Origin: Pseudomonadales bacterium
GTDB lineage: Bacteria > Pseudomonadota > Gammaproteobacteria > Pseudomonadales > Azotimanducaceae
DNA: 64,000 nucleotides
Reading direction: 5' to 3'
Assembly: GCA_022827905.1 (NCBI GenBank)
Contig: JAJEIQ010000054.1
Coordinates: forward strand, 62,001 to 126,000
The translations under genes were made by a program, and so were the position numbers. Positions within the stretch are counted from its first letter, which is position 1. Every line of letters starts with the position of its first letter. The notes under the pieces were generated by a model. It saw only the letters and a list, made by a program, of their open reading frames with translations. It was not told where the DNA came from and ran no database searches. Positions 31,525 through 40,918 of this stretch are shown piece by piece.

Positions 31525-32667
31525 CTAGGCCTTTTCGAGGATGTGGATGCCGCAGGCGCTGCCGAGGCCGATCACGTGGGTCATGCCGATGCGGGCGCCC
31601 TCCACCTGCCGTTCGCCGGCTTCGCCGCGCAGATGGGTGGACACTTCGTAGATGTTGGCAATGCCGGTGGCGCCCAAGGGATGGCCCTTGGACAGCAGGC
31701 CGCCGGAGACGTTGACCGGAATGCGGCCGCCGAGCGCGACTTCGCCCTCGTCGATCATGCGTCCGGCTTCGCCGTCGCCACACAGGCCCAGGTTCTCGTA
31801 GTGCAGAATCTCCGCGGTGGCGAAGCAGTCGTGCAACTCGACCAGATCGATGTCGTCCGGGCCGAGGCCGGCCATTTCATAGGCCTTGGCCGCCGCCTCC
31901 CGGGTGCAGGTGTTCACGTCCGGCATCACCAGGTCGCGCTCCTGCCAGCGGTCGGAAGTCATCACCGAGGCGCGCACCTTGACGGCGCGGTCCATCAGGC
32001 CGAGCTCCCTGGCTTTGCTTTCCGAGGCGATCACCGCCGCCGCCGAACCATCGACGTTCACCGAGCACATCAGCTTGGTGTTGGGGTAGGAGATCATCTC
32101 CGCGTTCATCACCGTCTCAAGCGGCGTTTCGATCTGGTACATCGCCTTCGGGTTCATGGTGGAGTGGTGGTGGTTCTTCACCGACACCTTGGCGAACTGC
32201 TCAAAGGTGGTGCCGTACTTGCGTGCGTGCTCCATGCCGGCTTCCGCGAAGACTGCGGGCATGGTGCCCGAACCAAGCAGCCCTTCCTTGGGGATGCCGG
32301 TGGCGCCGCCCGCGCCGCCGAGCAGGCCCTTGCCCATTTGCTCGACGCCGACGGCGATGACAATGTCGTACAGACCCGCCTTGACCGAGGCCCAAGCTTC
32401 GCGGAAGGCTGTGGCGCCCGTTGCGCAGGCGTTGGAGACGTTGACCACCGTGATGCCGGTCTGGCCGATCTGCTGCAGAATGCGCTGGCCGACCATGCCG
32501 CTGGCTTGGCCGAGGTTGCCGCAGTACAGGGCCTCCATGTCCTGAATGCCAAGCCCGCAATCGTCGAGCGCCATCAACGCCGACTCGGCGCCGATGGCCG
32601 GCACGGATTTCTCCGGGAAGCGCCCGAACTTGATCATGTCCACGCCAACAACGTATGCGTCAGTCAT
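31525..32667 (-). CDS. SCP2-type thiolase (lipid-transfer/acyl-CoA thiolase family)
   Basis: A 380-residue thiolase-fold protein of the SCP-x/lipid-transfer group. The nucleophilic cysteine is in VSNACATGATA, with the later motifs SVNVDGSAA, HDCFATAE and GGLLSKGHPLGATG. These enzymes work with an OB-fold DUF35 partner in acyl-CoA or steroid side-chain breakdown, or as aldolases (as with Ltp2/ChsH2). The partner gene is directly upstream, 69 bases away, on the same strand. The C-terminal second catalytic Cys region (GLGSACGIH) is present. The specific acyl-CoA is not identifiable. Confidence 0.88.
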   Translation of the reverse strand: MTDAYVVGVDMIKFGRFPEKSVPAIGAESALMALDDCGLGIQDMEALYCGNLGQASGMVGQRILQQIGQTGITVVNVSNACATGATAFREAWASVKAGLYDIVIAVGVEQMGKGLLGGAGGATGIPKEGLLGSGTMPAVFAEAGMEHARKYGTTFEQFAKVSVKNHHHSTMNPKAMYQIETPLETVMNAEMISYPNTKLMCSVNVDGSAAAVIASESKARELGLMDRAVKVRASVMTSDRWQERDLVMPDVNTCTREAAAKAYEMAGLGPDDIDLVELHDCFATAEILHYENLGLCGDGEAGRMIDEGEVALGGRIPVNVSGGLLSKGHPLGATGIANIYEVSTHLRGEAGERQVEGARIGMTHVIGLGSACGIHILEKA

Positions 32668-32736
32668 CTGAAATCTCCTTGCTTTGGATTCGCTTAACTG
32701 CTTATGAGTTGAAACTCAATCGCTTTGCGGCCGAAC

Positions 32737-33156
32737 TCAGCCGCTTTTGGGTTGGAAGAAGTAAGCCATGTAGGAATTTCCGTCCCGATCCTTGCGCCCC
32801 AAGGCGTCGTCAAAGACCACGTCGACGGGCATGCCGAATTCGATTTTGTCCGGGTCCGGCTCGATGTTGATGAGGTTGCCCTTGATGGCGGTGCCGTCAT
32901 CGAGATCCACGATGGCGCTGATGTAGGGCACTTCGATGCCGGGGAAGGAGCGGTGCACGATGCAGTAGGAATAAAGGCTGCCGGAATTCGGCAGGCGCAC
33001 CGGTTTGATTTGGTCCCGAGCGCCGCACTTGGAGCAAACGCTGCGCTCGCCGAGGAAGGTCGCGCCGCAGGACTGGCATTGGTGCCCCTCAAGGTAGGGG
33101 TCGCCACCCTCAGGCAATTTCAGGTAGTCCACCGCAGGCAGTGGTTGGCTCATCAA
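32737..33156 (-). CDS. DUF35 OB-fold protein with zinc ribbon, thiolase partner
   Basis: A 139-residue acyl-CoA-binding accessory protein. It has a rubredoxin-like zinc ribbon with CQSCGATFLGERSVCSKCG (residues about 27-45, four cysteines) followed by an OB fold (GSLYSYCIVHRSF, then YISAIVDLDDGTAIKGNLINI). Such proteins form a complex with SCP2-type thiolases, and the thiolase gene is next downstream. The Zn ribbon is complete, so it is likely functional. Confidence 0.88.
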   Translation of the reverse strand: MMSQPLPAVDYLKLPEGGDPYLEGHQCQSCGATFLGERSVCSKCGARDQIKPVRLPNSGSLYSYCIVHRSFPGIEVPYISAIVDLDDGTAIKGNLINIEPDPDKIEFGMPVDVVFDDALGRKDRDGNSYMAYFFQPKSG

Positions 33157-33287
33157 TCCTCCCTAATCAAGTCTTGGTTTTATCGGAACGCGCAAGCATA
33201 CACCAAATTTGCTGGGAGGCAGCCCTAAATGTGCGCATTGGCCTTTCTTGCGATCCTGACTCTGCCGCCCGCTTGGCCATCGCCACC

Positions 33288-33764
33288 TCACAACTGCGTT
33301 GAGAGAGGCAGTTCCGTGCTGTTCTTGACTTCCGTGACGGCGATGTGCGAATGCAGTTCGTGGATGTAGGGGTTGGTCAGCAAGGTGTTGCGGGCGAACG
33401 CCTCATAGTGCCGGATGTCCCGGGTGACGATCTTGAGGACGTAGTCCCAGATGCCGGTCATCGTGTAGCACTCCACCACTTCCGGATGCGCCGCGATTGC
33501 CTGTTCAAACGCGTTGATGTCCCGGTAACCCTCTGTGGACAGGCTCACGGTGGCGAAGGCCACCACTTCCATGCCCAAGGCGCCGCGGTCGAGCAAGGCC
33601 ACGCGCTTGCGGATGTAGCCCGCTTGCTCCAGGCGGTTCAGGCGGCGCCAGCAAGGGGATTGGGAGAGGTTGAGCCGTTCGGCGAGGGCACTGGTGCTCA
33701 AGCTTGCATCGCCTTGCAGCAGACGGAGCATTTCCACTTCGGATTTTGACAATGATTGGGTCAT
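33288..33764 (-). CDS. Lrp/AsnC-family transcriptional regulator
   Basis: A 158-residue feast/famine regulator. The N-terminal winged HTH covers about 1-62 (STSALAERLNLSQSPCWRRLNRLEQAGYI) and the C-terminal RAM ligand-binding domain contains ECYTMTGIWDYVLKIVT and AVTEVKNSTELPL. The ATG at 33764 gives the standard length; the open frame extends upstream but without homology. It is divergent from the indolepyruvate oxidoreductase gene, so it most likely senses an amino acid and controls both that gene and itself. Confidence 0.9.
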   Translation of the reverse strand: MTQSLSKSEVEMLRLLQGDASLSTSALAERLNLSQSPCWRRLNRLEQAGYIRKRVALLDRGALGMEVVAFATVSLSTEGYRDINAFEQAIAAHPEVVECYTMTGIWDYVLKIVTRDIRHYEAFARNTLLTNPYIHELHSHIAVTEVKNSTELPLSTQL

Positions 33765-33786
33765 GGATGTTTCCCGCTGCACTGTA

Positions 33787-33796
33787 TATTCGAATA
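33787..33796. promoter_or_regulatory. AT-rich palindrome in the lrp-like/iorAB divergent promoter region
   Basis: TATTCGAATA is a perfect 10-bp palindrome 23 bases upstream of the Lrp-type gene, inside a 135-base AT-rich divergent region. Lrp-family proteins bind AT-rich imperfect palindromes, so it is a plausible autoregulatory site. GGAGG at 33884-33888 is the ribosome-binding site for the + strand gene. Binding is inferred. Confidence 0.4.
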
Positions 33797-33899
33797 AATC
33801 ATGCACATTTTGGCGAAAAAACAAGAAATTTAGAACAACTTTTTCCCGATTTAGGGAGTACATTCTACTCAGAGTCCGTATCTGGAGGATAAGTTTCCC

Positions 33900-36800
33900 A
33901 TGGCGAAGCAATCACCCTCACTGCGGGCCGTGTCCCTCGACGACAAGTACGCCTTGGGTGCCGCGGACACCTATCTCACGGGCATTGAAGCACTGGTCCG
34001 GCTGCCCATCCTGCAGCATCAGCGCGACCTTCGACAAGGACTCAACACGGCGGGGTTGGTTTCCGGCTATCGCGGCTCGCCGCTTGCCGGATTCGATCAG
34101 GCCCTGTGGCGGGCCAAACCCTGGCTTGAGCGCCAAAACGTCCGCTTCCAACCGGGCCTGAACGAGGAGCTGGCCGCCACGGCGGTTGCGGGAAGCCAGC
34201 AGATCGAACTCCACGCCGACCCCAAGTTCGATGGCGTGTTCGGCATGTGGTACGGCAAGGGGCCGGGGGTGGACCGCAGCGTCGATGCATTCCGCCACGC
34301 CAATGCCTGCGGCACCGCTCGGTATGGCGGTGTGCTGGCGGTCGCTGGTGATGACCATGCCTGCAAGTCTTCCACCCTGCCTCATCAGTCGGAGTACATC
34401 TTCCTCGCCGCTTCAATGCCCGTGCTCAACCCGGCCAACGTTCAGGAAGTGCTTGACCTCGGCGTGCTCGGCTGGGCCCTGTCCCGCTACTGCGGCTGTT
34501 GGGTGGGGCTGAAAGCCATTACCGAAACGGCGGACGCCGCCATGGTTGCCCGCATCGACCCAAATCGAGTCCGCATCCAGTTGCCAACGGACTTCGAGCT
34601 GCCTGTTGGCGGACTGCACGCCCGCTGGCCGGACCAAGCGCTGGAGCAGGAAGTGAGGCTCGGCAAGCACAAGCTCGGCGCCGCCCGGGCGTTTGCCCGA
34701 GCCAACAAGCTTGACCGCATCGTCATGGACAGCCCCAAAGCCCGGTTTGGCATCGTCACCACCGGCAAGGCCTATCTGGATGTCCTGCAGGCCCTTGAGG
34801 ATCTGGGCATCGATGCGGCGATGTCCGCCGAGATCGGACTGCGGATCCTCAAGGTGGGCATGAGCTGGCCGCTGGAGCCGGCCACTGCCCATGACTTCGC
34901 CAAGGGCTTGGAGGACATCCTGGTCGTGGAGGAGAAGCGGTCCATCCTGGAGGACCAGTTAACCGGCCAGCTCTACAACAATCCGGTGGCCAGCCGCCCC
35001 CGGGTGGTTGGCGAATTCGACGAGCAGGGCCGGGATCTGGTGCCGAGCCGAGGTGAGTTGACGCCCGCGCTGGTGGCCCGGGCCATCGCCCGGCGCGTAG
35101 CCCGCTTTCACGATTCCGAGTTCATGCAGGCTCGACTCGACTTCCTTGACGCCAAGGAGCGGTCATTGGCCCGCCCGCGTTCCGTCGCTGAGCGCACACC
35201 GCACTTCTGCTCCGGCTGCCCGCACAACAGCTCGACCCGGGTGCCCGAAGGAAGCCACGCCTTAGGCGGCATTGGCTGCCACTACATGGCCACTTGGATG
35301 CCGGACCGGCCGACGCGCACCTACACCCAGATGGGCGGTGAGGGCGCCGCCTGGATCGGCCAAGCGCCGTTCAGCCACACCCCGCACGTGTTCCAGAACC
35401 TGGGCGACGGCACCTACTTCCACTCCGGCTCGCTTGCCATCCGAGCCGCCGTGGCGGCCGGGTTGAACATCACCTACAAGATCCTTTTCAACGAGGCGGT
35501 GGCCATGACCGGCGGCCAGCCCATCGACGGGGACCTGTCGATGGGCAAGCTGGTGCGCCAACTGGCCGCCGAGGGCGTGGGGCGCATTGCCTTGGTCTCC
35601 GATGACCCGGAGGCTTGGCGGGGTCGATTCGAGGATCTGCCCGGCCACAGCATCCACCATCGCGACGAGCTGGACGCTTTGCAACGAGCGCTGCGATCCT
35701 ACCAAGGGGTCTCGGTGATCGTTTACGCGCAACCCTGCGCCGCGGAGAGGCGCCGCCGGCGCAAGCGGGGATTGGTGGCCGATCCGCCGCGGCGGGCCTT
35801 CATCAATGAAGCGGTTTGCGAGGGCTGCGGCGACTGCGGCGAGGCGTCCAACTGCCTGTCAGTGGTGCCCAGCGAAACCGAGTTGGGCCGCAAAAGGTGT
35901 ATCGACCAGAGCGCCTGCAACAAGGACTTCAGTTGTCTGAACGGGTTTTGCCCCAGTTTTGTCACGGTGCTTGGCGGCGCGCTGGCCAAACGGGAAACGG
36001 CTGCCGACCAGCCGTTTGTTGCGTTGCCGGAACCACGGCTGCCCCGCCTTGACCAGACCTGGAATGCCGTAGTGACGGGGGTCGGCGGCACCGGCGTGGT
36101 GACCGCGACCGCGCTTGTGGCCATGGCCGCCCACCTTGAAGGGAAGGGTTGCGCGACATTGAACCAAACCGGCCTGGCGCAGAAGTTCGGTGCCGTGATC
36201 AGCCACTTGCGCATCGCCCCGCAGCAGGACGCCATCAAGGTGGCCCGTGTGCCGGCCGGCCAAGCCGACCTGCTGCTCGGCTGCGACCTGGCCGTGTCCG
36301 CCAGCTTCGAGGCCCTGGCCAAGGTTGATGCTGAGCGCACCCACGCGGTCGTCAACAGCGCCGAACAGTCAACCGCCGCTTTCGTGCTCGATCCCGACCT
36401 CGATTTTCACACCGAGGCCATGCAACAGACCATTCGCGATGAGACCGGCGCCGCGTCCTGCCACTTCATCGACGCCACCGCCACCGCCGCCGAACTGCTC
36501 GGCGACGCCATCGCCGCCAACCTGTTTTTGCTGGGCTTTGCTTGGCAGCGGGGCCTGATTCCGGTGAGCCGAGATGCCTTGGAACGGGCCATTGAGATCA
36601 ATGGGGTCGCGGTGGACGCCAACAAGCGGGCGTTCCTCTGGGGGCGGCGCGCCGCCCACGCGCCGGAACGGGTGCGGCGGCTCACGGCCGGGCCGCCCGA
36701 GCGCCGCCCCCGTTCGCTGGAGGCGTTGATCGAGGACCGCTGCCGCCGCTTGGCCGCCTACCAGAACGCGGCTTACGCGCAAGCCTATGCCGCATTCGTC

Positions 36801-37391
36801 GCTCGGGTGCGCGCGCACGATGCCAACCCTGAGCAGCGGCTGACCCGGGCCGTCGCGACCAGCCTGCACAAGCTGATGGCTTACAAGGACGAGTACGAAG
36901 TCGCCCGCCTGTACAGCGACGGCGAATTCAGGCGCCAATTGAATGCGCAGTTCAGCGGCGACTACCGGCTGCGCGTGCATCTGGCGCCGCCGCTGCTCGC
37001 CAAGCGCGACCCGGCCACGGGCCATCCCTTGAAACGGGCCTTTCCCGGCTGGACGTTGAAGCTGTTCGGCCTGCTGGCCAACTTTCGCTTCCTGCGCGGC
37101 ACGGCATGGGATCCTTTCGGACGCACCGGGGAACGCCGTCGGGAACGGCGGGACATCGACGACTTCCGAACGCTGGTCGAAGGGCTTTTGCCGCGCCTGA
37201 CGAGCGTCAACTACGAGGGGGCGGTGGAGTTGGCCAAGCTGCCCATGCAGCTGCGCGGCTTCGGGCACGTCAAGGACGCCAATCGTGCCCAGCTCAGCGA
37301 GCGGCGCGACCGGCTGCTGCGGACGTTCGGCGGGACCGATCCAGCCGACGCCGTGCGAATCGTCGACCCCAACATCAGCGAGGTGGCCTGA
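33900..37391 (+). CDS. Indolepyruvate ferredoxin oxidoreductase, fused alpha/beta subunits
   Basis: A 1163-residue single-chain enzyme that oxidatively decarboxylates aryl or branched 2-oxoacids to acyl-CoA with ferredoxin as electron acceptor. The N-terminal half is the pyrimidine-binding/ThDP region (SGYRGSPLAGFDQALW near 45; CSGCPHNSSTRVPEG and IGCHYMATWM further on). A ferredoxin-like segment with clustered cysteines follows (CEGCGDCGEASNC, then CNKDFSCLNGFCPSF). The gamma/beta catalytic domain starts at GVGGTGVVTATALVAMAA. Such fused forms are common in Proteobacteria. It forms an operon with the amino-acid dehydrogenase gene starting two bases later, consistent with aromatic/branched amino-acid catabolism under the divergent Lrp regulator. 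Confidence 0.9.
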   Translation: MAKQSPSLRAVSLDDKYALGAADTYLTGIEALVRLPILQHQRDLRQGLNTAGLVSGYRGSPLAGFDQALWRAKPWLERQNVRFQPGLNEELAATAVAGSQQIELHADPKFDGVFGMWYGKGPGVDRSVDAFRHANACGTARYGGVLAVAGDDHACKSSTLPHQSEYIFLAASMPVLNPANVQEVLDLGVLGWALSRYCGCWVGLKAITETADAAMVARIDPNRVRIQLPTDFELPVGGLHARWPDQALEQEVRLGKHKLGAARAFARANKLDRIVMDSPKARFGIVTTGKAYLDVLQALEDLGIDAAMSAEIGLRILKVGMSWPLEPATAHDFAKGLEDILVVEEKRSILEDQLTGQLYNNPVASRPRVVGEFDEQGRDLVPSRGELTPALVARAIARRVARFHDSEFMQARLDFLDAKERSLARPRSVAERTPHFCSGCPHNSSTRVPEGSHALGGIGCHYMATWMPDRPTRTYTQMGGEGAAWIGQAPFSHTPHVFQNLGDGTYFHSGSLAIRAAVAAGLNITYKILFNEAVAMTGGQPIDGDLSMGKLVRQLAAEGVGRIALVSDDPEAWRGRFEDLPGHSIHHRDELDALQRALRSYQGVSVIVYAQPCAAERRRRRKRGLVADPPRRAFINEAVCEGCGDCGEASNCLSVVPSETELGRKRCIDQSACNKDFSCLNGFCPSFVTVLGGALAKRETAADQPFVALPEPRLPRLDQTWNAVVTGVGGTGVVTATALVAMAAHLEGKGCATLNQTGLAQKFGAVISHLRIAPQQDAIKVARVPAGQADLLLGCDLAVSASFEALAKVDAERTHAVVNSAEQSTAAFVLDPDLDFHTEAMQQTIRDETGAASCHFIDATATAAELLGDAIAANLFLLGFAWQRGLIPVSRDALERAIEINGVAVDANKRAFLWGRRAAHAPERVRRLTAGPPERRPRSLEALIEDRCRRLAAYQNAAYAQAYAAFVARVRAHDANPEQRLTRAVATSLHKLMAYKDEYEVARLYSDGEFRRQLNAQFSGDYRLRVHLAPPLLAKRDPATGHPLKRAFPGWTLKLFGLLANFRFLRGTAWDPFGRTGERRRERRDIDDFRTLVEGLLPRLTSVNYEGAVELAKLPMQLRGFGHVKDANRAQLSERRDRLLRTFGGTDPADAVRIVDPNISEVA

Positions 37392-37392
37392 A

Positions 37393-38484
37393 GTGTCATG
37401 CGTGTTTTCCAACGAAGCCTTCGATGGCCACGAACAGGTTGCCTTCCGGCACGACCGGGAAACCGGCTTGAACGCCATCATCGCAGTGCATGACCGTACT
37501 TTGGGGCCCGCGGCGGGGGGCTGCCGCATGCACCACTACGCCAGCGAAGCGGAAGCGCTTCGGGATGCGCTGCGGCTGTCCCAAGGCATGACCCGAAAGT
37601 CGGCGCTGGCCGGACTCCCCTTTGGCGGCGGCAAGTCGGTGATCATCGGTGACCCCCGCCGGCACAAGACCAAGCGCTTGCTGGAGTCGATGGGCGACTT
37701 CGTTGAGAGCCTCGGAGGACGCTACCTGACTGGCGAGGACTCGGGCATCGGCGTGGACGATGTCCGCGTGATGGCAACCCGAACGGCCCACGTGGGGGGT
37801 GTGCAGGCAGGTGCCGAGCATGGCGGCGACCCATCTCCCACAACCGCCTATGGCGTCTATCTGGCCATGCGGGCGGCGGTCTGCCATCGGTTCGGCAGCG
37901 ATGCCATGGATGGCTTGAGGGTGGCCATCCAAGGACTAGGGCAAGTGGGCCTGCACTTGGCGGGATTGCTCGTCGCCGACGGCGCGCAGGTGTACGGCAC
38001 CGATGTGCGCGCCAACCTCACTATGAGGGCCGTGTCCAAGTTCGGTATCACGCCCGTTGTTGATCCCGCCGAAATACTGGCCACGCAAGCCGAGGTGTTC
38101 GCTCCTTGCGCCTTGGGCGCTGTGCTCGACCGCAACAGCATCGCCGGGCTTAAGGCAGCCATCGTGGCGGGGGCGGCCAACAATCAGCTTGCCAGCCCCG
38201 CGGACGGTGAACGGCTGCACCAGCGCGGCATCCTTTACTGCCCTGACTTCCTGATCAATGCCGGCGGCATCATCGACATCCATCACCAGCGCCTTGGCAC
38301 CGGCAGGAACCGGATGCACGCCCACGTGCAGCGCATTCCCAGCACGCTGCTTAAGGTCATTCGCCGCAGCGAAACCGCCCGACGCTCGCCAGCTCAGGTG
38401 GCGGACGAGATGGCCGATGAAATCCTCCGCTGCGCCCGGCGCGAGCGCACGTCCGTTGACACTCCGCAGCCGCAAACGGCCTAG
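37393..38484 (+). CDS. Leu/Phe/Val-type amino acid dehydrogenase (NAD-dependent)
   Basis: A 363-residue member of the Glu/Leu/Phe/Val dehydrogenase family, converting amino acids to 2-oxoacids with NAD. The substrate-binding part has GPAAGGCRM and the catalytic lysine region GKSVIIGDP preceded by LAGLPFGGG; the Rossmann motif is GLGQVG at about 187. The GTG at 37393 sits just after the stop of the indolepyruvate oxidoreductase gene and gives the usual start (MSCVFSNEAFDGHEQ). It would supply the 2-oxoacid that the upstream enzyme decarboxylates, so the pair is a short catabolic route. Confidence 0.88.
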   Translation: MSCVFSNEAFDGHEQVAFRHDRETGLNAIIAVHDRTLGPAAGGCRMHHYASEAEALRDALRLSQGMTRKSALAGLPFGGGKSVIIGDPRRHKTKRLLESMGDFVESLGGRYLTGEDSGIGVDDVRVMATRTAHVGGVQAGAEHGGDPSPTTAYGVYLAMRAAVCHRFGSDAMDGLRVAIQGLGQVGLHLAGLLVADGAQVYGTDVRANLTMRAVSKFGITPVVDPAEILATQAEVFAPCALGAVLDRNSIAGLKAAIVAGAANNQLASPADGERLHQRGILYCPDFLINAGGIIDIHHQRLGTGRNRMHAHVQRIPSTLLKVIRRSETARRSPAQVADEMADEILRCARRERTSVDTPQPQTA

Positions 38485-38493
38485 CGACTGTAA

Positions 38494-38510
38494 CCCGCTT
38501 ACCTTGCGGG
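38494..38510. terminator. Small hairpin between convergent genes
   Basis: CCCGC-TTACCTT-GCGGG is a 5-bp stem with a 7-base loop in the 38-base gap between the dehydrogenase and the converging TonB receptor gene. There is no U-run, so this is a weak bidirectional terminator candidate. Confidence 0.3.
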
Positions 38511-38522
38511 ACAGCGCTTCGG

Positions 38523-40745
38523 CTACCAAGCGTACAACAGGCCGATTCCGTAGGTCGCGGGTTCGCCCCAAGACTCGCCGAAGCCGACGCTGCTGGTGAG
38601 CACTTGGGTTCGATAGCGCTCGTCGGTCAGGTTCTTGCCCCACAGGTATAGGGACCAAGGGGCATCGGCACCGGAAATGCCGATGCGGGCGTTGACCAGC
38701 CAATAGCCGTCCTCCAAGGTCTCTCCGGGCTGGCGGACGATGTCGTAGCTGACATCGTCCTTGTACGCAATCGCCACTAGCAGGTTGCCGCCAAGGCCAT
38801 CGCTGAGGCGCCATTCGTAGTTGACCCTGGCATTGAAGTTGACCTCCGGGGAGTTGGGCAGTTCGCTGCCCTTGGCCACGCCGGGGAGGAAGGAGGAGGT
38901 CAGTTCGGTGTCGAGGAGCCCCAAGCCAAGGTGGACATCCAGACCGGCGGCGGCAATCCAGATCAGCTCCAATTCCGCGCCCATCACTTCCGCATCTCCG
39001 GCATTGGCGATGCCAAAGAGCGGGCCGAAGGGCGAGTCGAACAGTGGTCCGTAGAATTGCAGGTCTTCGAAGTCGTAGAAGAACGCGGCGCCATTTAGCT
39101 GCACGCGCTGGTCCGCCAGCCGGGTCTTGAAGCCGATCTCGTAGGCGTAGAGTTTCTCCTCCTCGAACCCGGCAAGGTCAGCGGGATTGAACGCCAACTG
39201 GCCTTGGAAGCCGCCGGACTTGAAGCCTTTGCTGGCGCTGGCGTAGATGAGGGTGCCGCTGATTCCGGTGAAGTCGATGCCAACCTTTCCCGACAGGTCG
39301 CTAACTTTGTAATCGCTCTCCACCGGCGGATAGCATCCGGTTTGAAAGCCGTCGAAGACGTTCACCACCGCGGGGTCGCCAGCCGGGCGAAGCGGACACA
39401 GGAATCCGCCCCCGGTGGCGAGGTCGGGGGTGACGATGAATGTGAAGGCGTTGGAAAAGTCCTTCTGATCATCGGTGTAGCGCAGCCCCAGGTTCAATCG
39501 CAAGCTGTCGTTGAGCCGCCACTCGCTGTGGCCGAACAAGGCCTTGGTCTCGGTTTCCTGATTGTAGAAATTGCCTACTCCCGTCGTGCCAGCCAGCCCG
39601 AATAGGGGAAGCAGGTCTCGGGAATCGAATTGATCGCGGGTGTCCACCTCGTCCCAGCCGAGGAACCCGCCAAAGATCAGGACCAGCCGCTCGTCGATGT
39701 AGGTGGCGCGCAACTCCTGCGAGAACTGCTCAATGTCATTGTCGTAAAAGCCATCAAGGTGGATTAGCGCCGAGCCGTCCCGATCTTCCTGATAGTAGCG
39801 GGAAAAATCCTCGTATCCGGTCACCGAAGTGATCAACCACTGCTCCGAAAGATCCCAGTTGATTGACAGCGACCCACCGAAGCTCTCTATGTCCTGGCGC
39901 AATGGGCCAGCTCCTGCGGAACTGAACTCGTCCTCGAAAAACAGGTCATCAGATGGATCGAGGATGTTGTTCACGTTCAACAGGGGAGGGTCGGAACTGT
40001 CCTGCCCGCCGTGCAGGGTGGCGAGAATCTCAACCGCATCCGCCGGGTGCCAGTCCACTACGATCCGCCAGGCCGTCCGGTCGATTTCGCCGACATCATC
40101 CCCCGTGGTCCGATTGGTCTGAAAGCCCTCGCCCTGCTGAACAGTCTGCGCAGCAACCCGTACGCCCAGCCCCGGCGCCACCTGCCCGCCGCCGGCGCCC
40201 TCCATCAGCAGCCGGTCCTTGCGGCCATACTCAACGGCTAGGTAGGCCTCCGCCTCATCACTGGGCTTGCGGCTGGAGAACTTCACTGTGCCAGCCGTGG
40301 TGTTTTTGCCGTACAAAGTGCCTTGGGGACCCTTGAGTACCTCAATGCCTTCCAAGTCAAACAGTTGGAAGTTGAGCATCGCCGGAGACACTAGGTAGAC
40401 GTCGTCGACGTAGATGCCAGCGGGCGGGTTGTTGTTGACGGCGTAGTCATTCAGGCCGATGCCGCGAATGCTGACGTTGGCGATGCTGTTGCTGAAGGTG
40501 TTGTTGATGTTCAGGTTGGGGGTCTGCGCCGCAACGTCAACCGGGTCGGAGAATCCAAGGCGCCGCACATCCTCTCCGGAGAACGCGGTCACCGCGATGC
40601 CCACATCAGAGAGATACTGTTCGCGCTTCTGGGCGGTCACTACGACCTCTTCGAGGAGTGGTTCCGCTGCCGCCTGGGCCGTGAAGGCTGCTAGGACGGC
40701 GAGAACACAGAAGGGTAGTGCGGCGTGGCGGGTCGAGTTGATCAT
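38523..40745 (-). CDS. TonB-dependent outer-membrane receptor
   Basis: A 740-residue receptor for active uptake of a large or scarce substrate. It starts with a signal peptide (FCVLAVLAAFTAQAAA), a TonB-box-like EEVVVTAQKRE, the plug domain (VAAQTPNLNINNTFSNSIANVSIRGIG split across about 70-100) and a 22-strand barrel ending YGIGLLYAW, with an aromatic last residue. GGAGGG precedes the ATG at 40745. It belongs to the FecA/FyuA-like group often called iron-complex receptors, but its promoter matches that of the hyuA operon, so the substrate is more likely a nitrogen-ring compound or its complex than a siderophore. Confidence 0.9.
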   Translation of the reverse strand: MINSTRHAALPFCVLAVLAAFTAQAAAEPLLEEVVVTAQKREQYLSDVGIAVTAFSGEDVRRLGFSDPVDVAAQTPNLNINNTFSNSIANVSIRGIGLNDYAVNNNPPAGIYVDDVYLVSPAMLNFQLFDLEGIEVLKGPQGTLYGKNTTAGTVKFSSRKPSDEAEAYLAVEYGRKDRLLMEGAGGGQVAPGLGVRVAAQTVQQGEGFQTNRTTGDDVGEIDRTAWRIVVDWHPADAVEILATLHGGQDSSDPPLLNVNNILDPSDDLFFEDEFSSAGAGPLRQDIESFGGSLSINWDLSEQWLITSVTGYEDFSRYYQEDRDGSALIHLDGFYDNDIEQFSQELRATYIDERLVLIFGGFLGWDEVDTRDQFDSRDLLPLFGLAGTTGVGNFYNQETETKALFGHSEWRLNDSLRLNLGLRYTDDQKDFSNAFTFIVTPDLATGGGFLCPLRPAGDPAVVNVFDGFQTGCYPPVESDYKVSDLSGKVGIDFTGISGTLIYASASKGFKSGGFQGQLAFNPADLAGFEEEKLYAYEIGFKTRLADQRVQLNGAAFFYDFEDLQFYGPLFDSPFGPLFGIANAGDAEVMGAELELIWIAAAGLDVHLGLGLLDTELTSSFLPGVAKGSELPNSPEVNFNARVNYEWRLSDGLGGNLLVAIAYKDDVSYDIVRQPGETLEDGYWLVNARIGISGADAPWSLYLWGKNLTDERYRTQVLTSSVGFGESWGEPATYGIGLLYAW

Positions 40746-40785
40746 GGTGCCCTCCAGCGGATTGTTGATGTTGGGTTTTGCTCTG

Positions 40786-40852
40786 AACCTATCAATCCGC
40801 CATGATGGGCAGAACACCTGTTTCGGGTAGGGAAGTCTGGCTATCCGGGTAG
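40786..40852 (-). promoter_or_regulatory. Conserved activator-site promoter of the TonB receptor gene (copy A)
   Basis: On the + strand: CCTATCAA (40788-40795), 17 bases, AACACCTG (40813-40820), 3 bases, CGGGTAG (40824-40830), and CGGGTAG again at 40846-40852, exactly 22 bp after the first. Read toward the gene (minus strand) the order is two CTACCCG boxes, CAGGTGTT, then TTGATAGGTT, an extended -10-like element (TG-A-TAGGTT). The same arrangement precedes hyuA. It starts 68 bases upstream of the start codon. Confidence 0.7.
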
Positions 40853-40918
40853 GTTGCCCCATGAATTCCGAAGCGCTGCCATGTTTCGAATGCTCTACGG
40901 GACTCGAATTGGTTGTGC

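Noticed and set aside
36369-37529. Minus-strand frame of 386 codons opposite the indolepyruvate oxidoreductase.
   Set aside because: It mirrors a strongly conserved gene and has the Gln/Arg/Gly-rich composition expected of an antisense frame.
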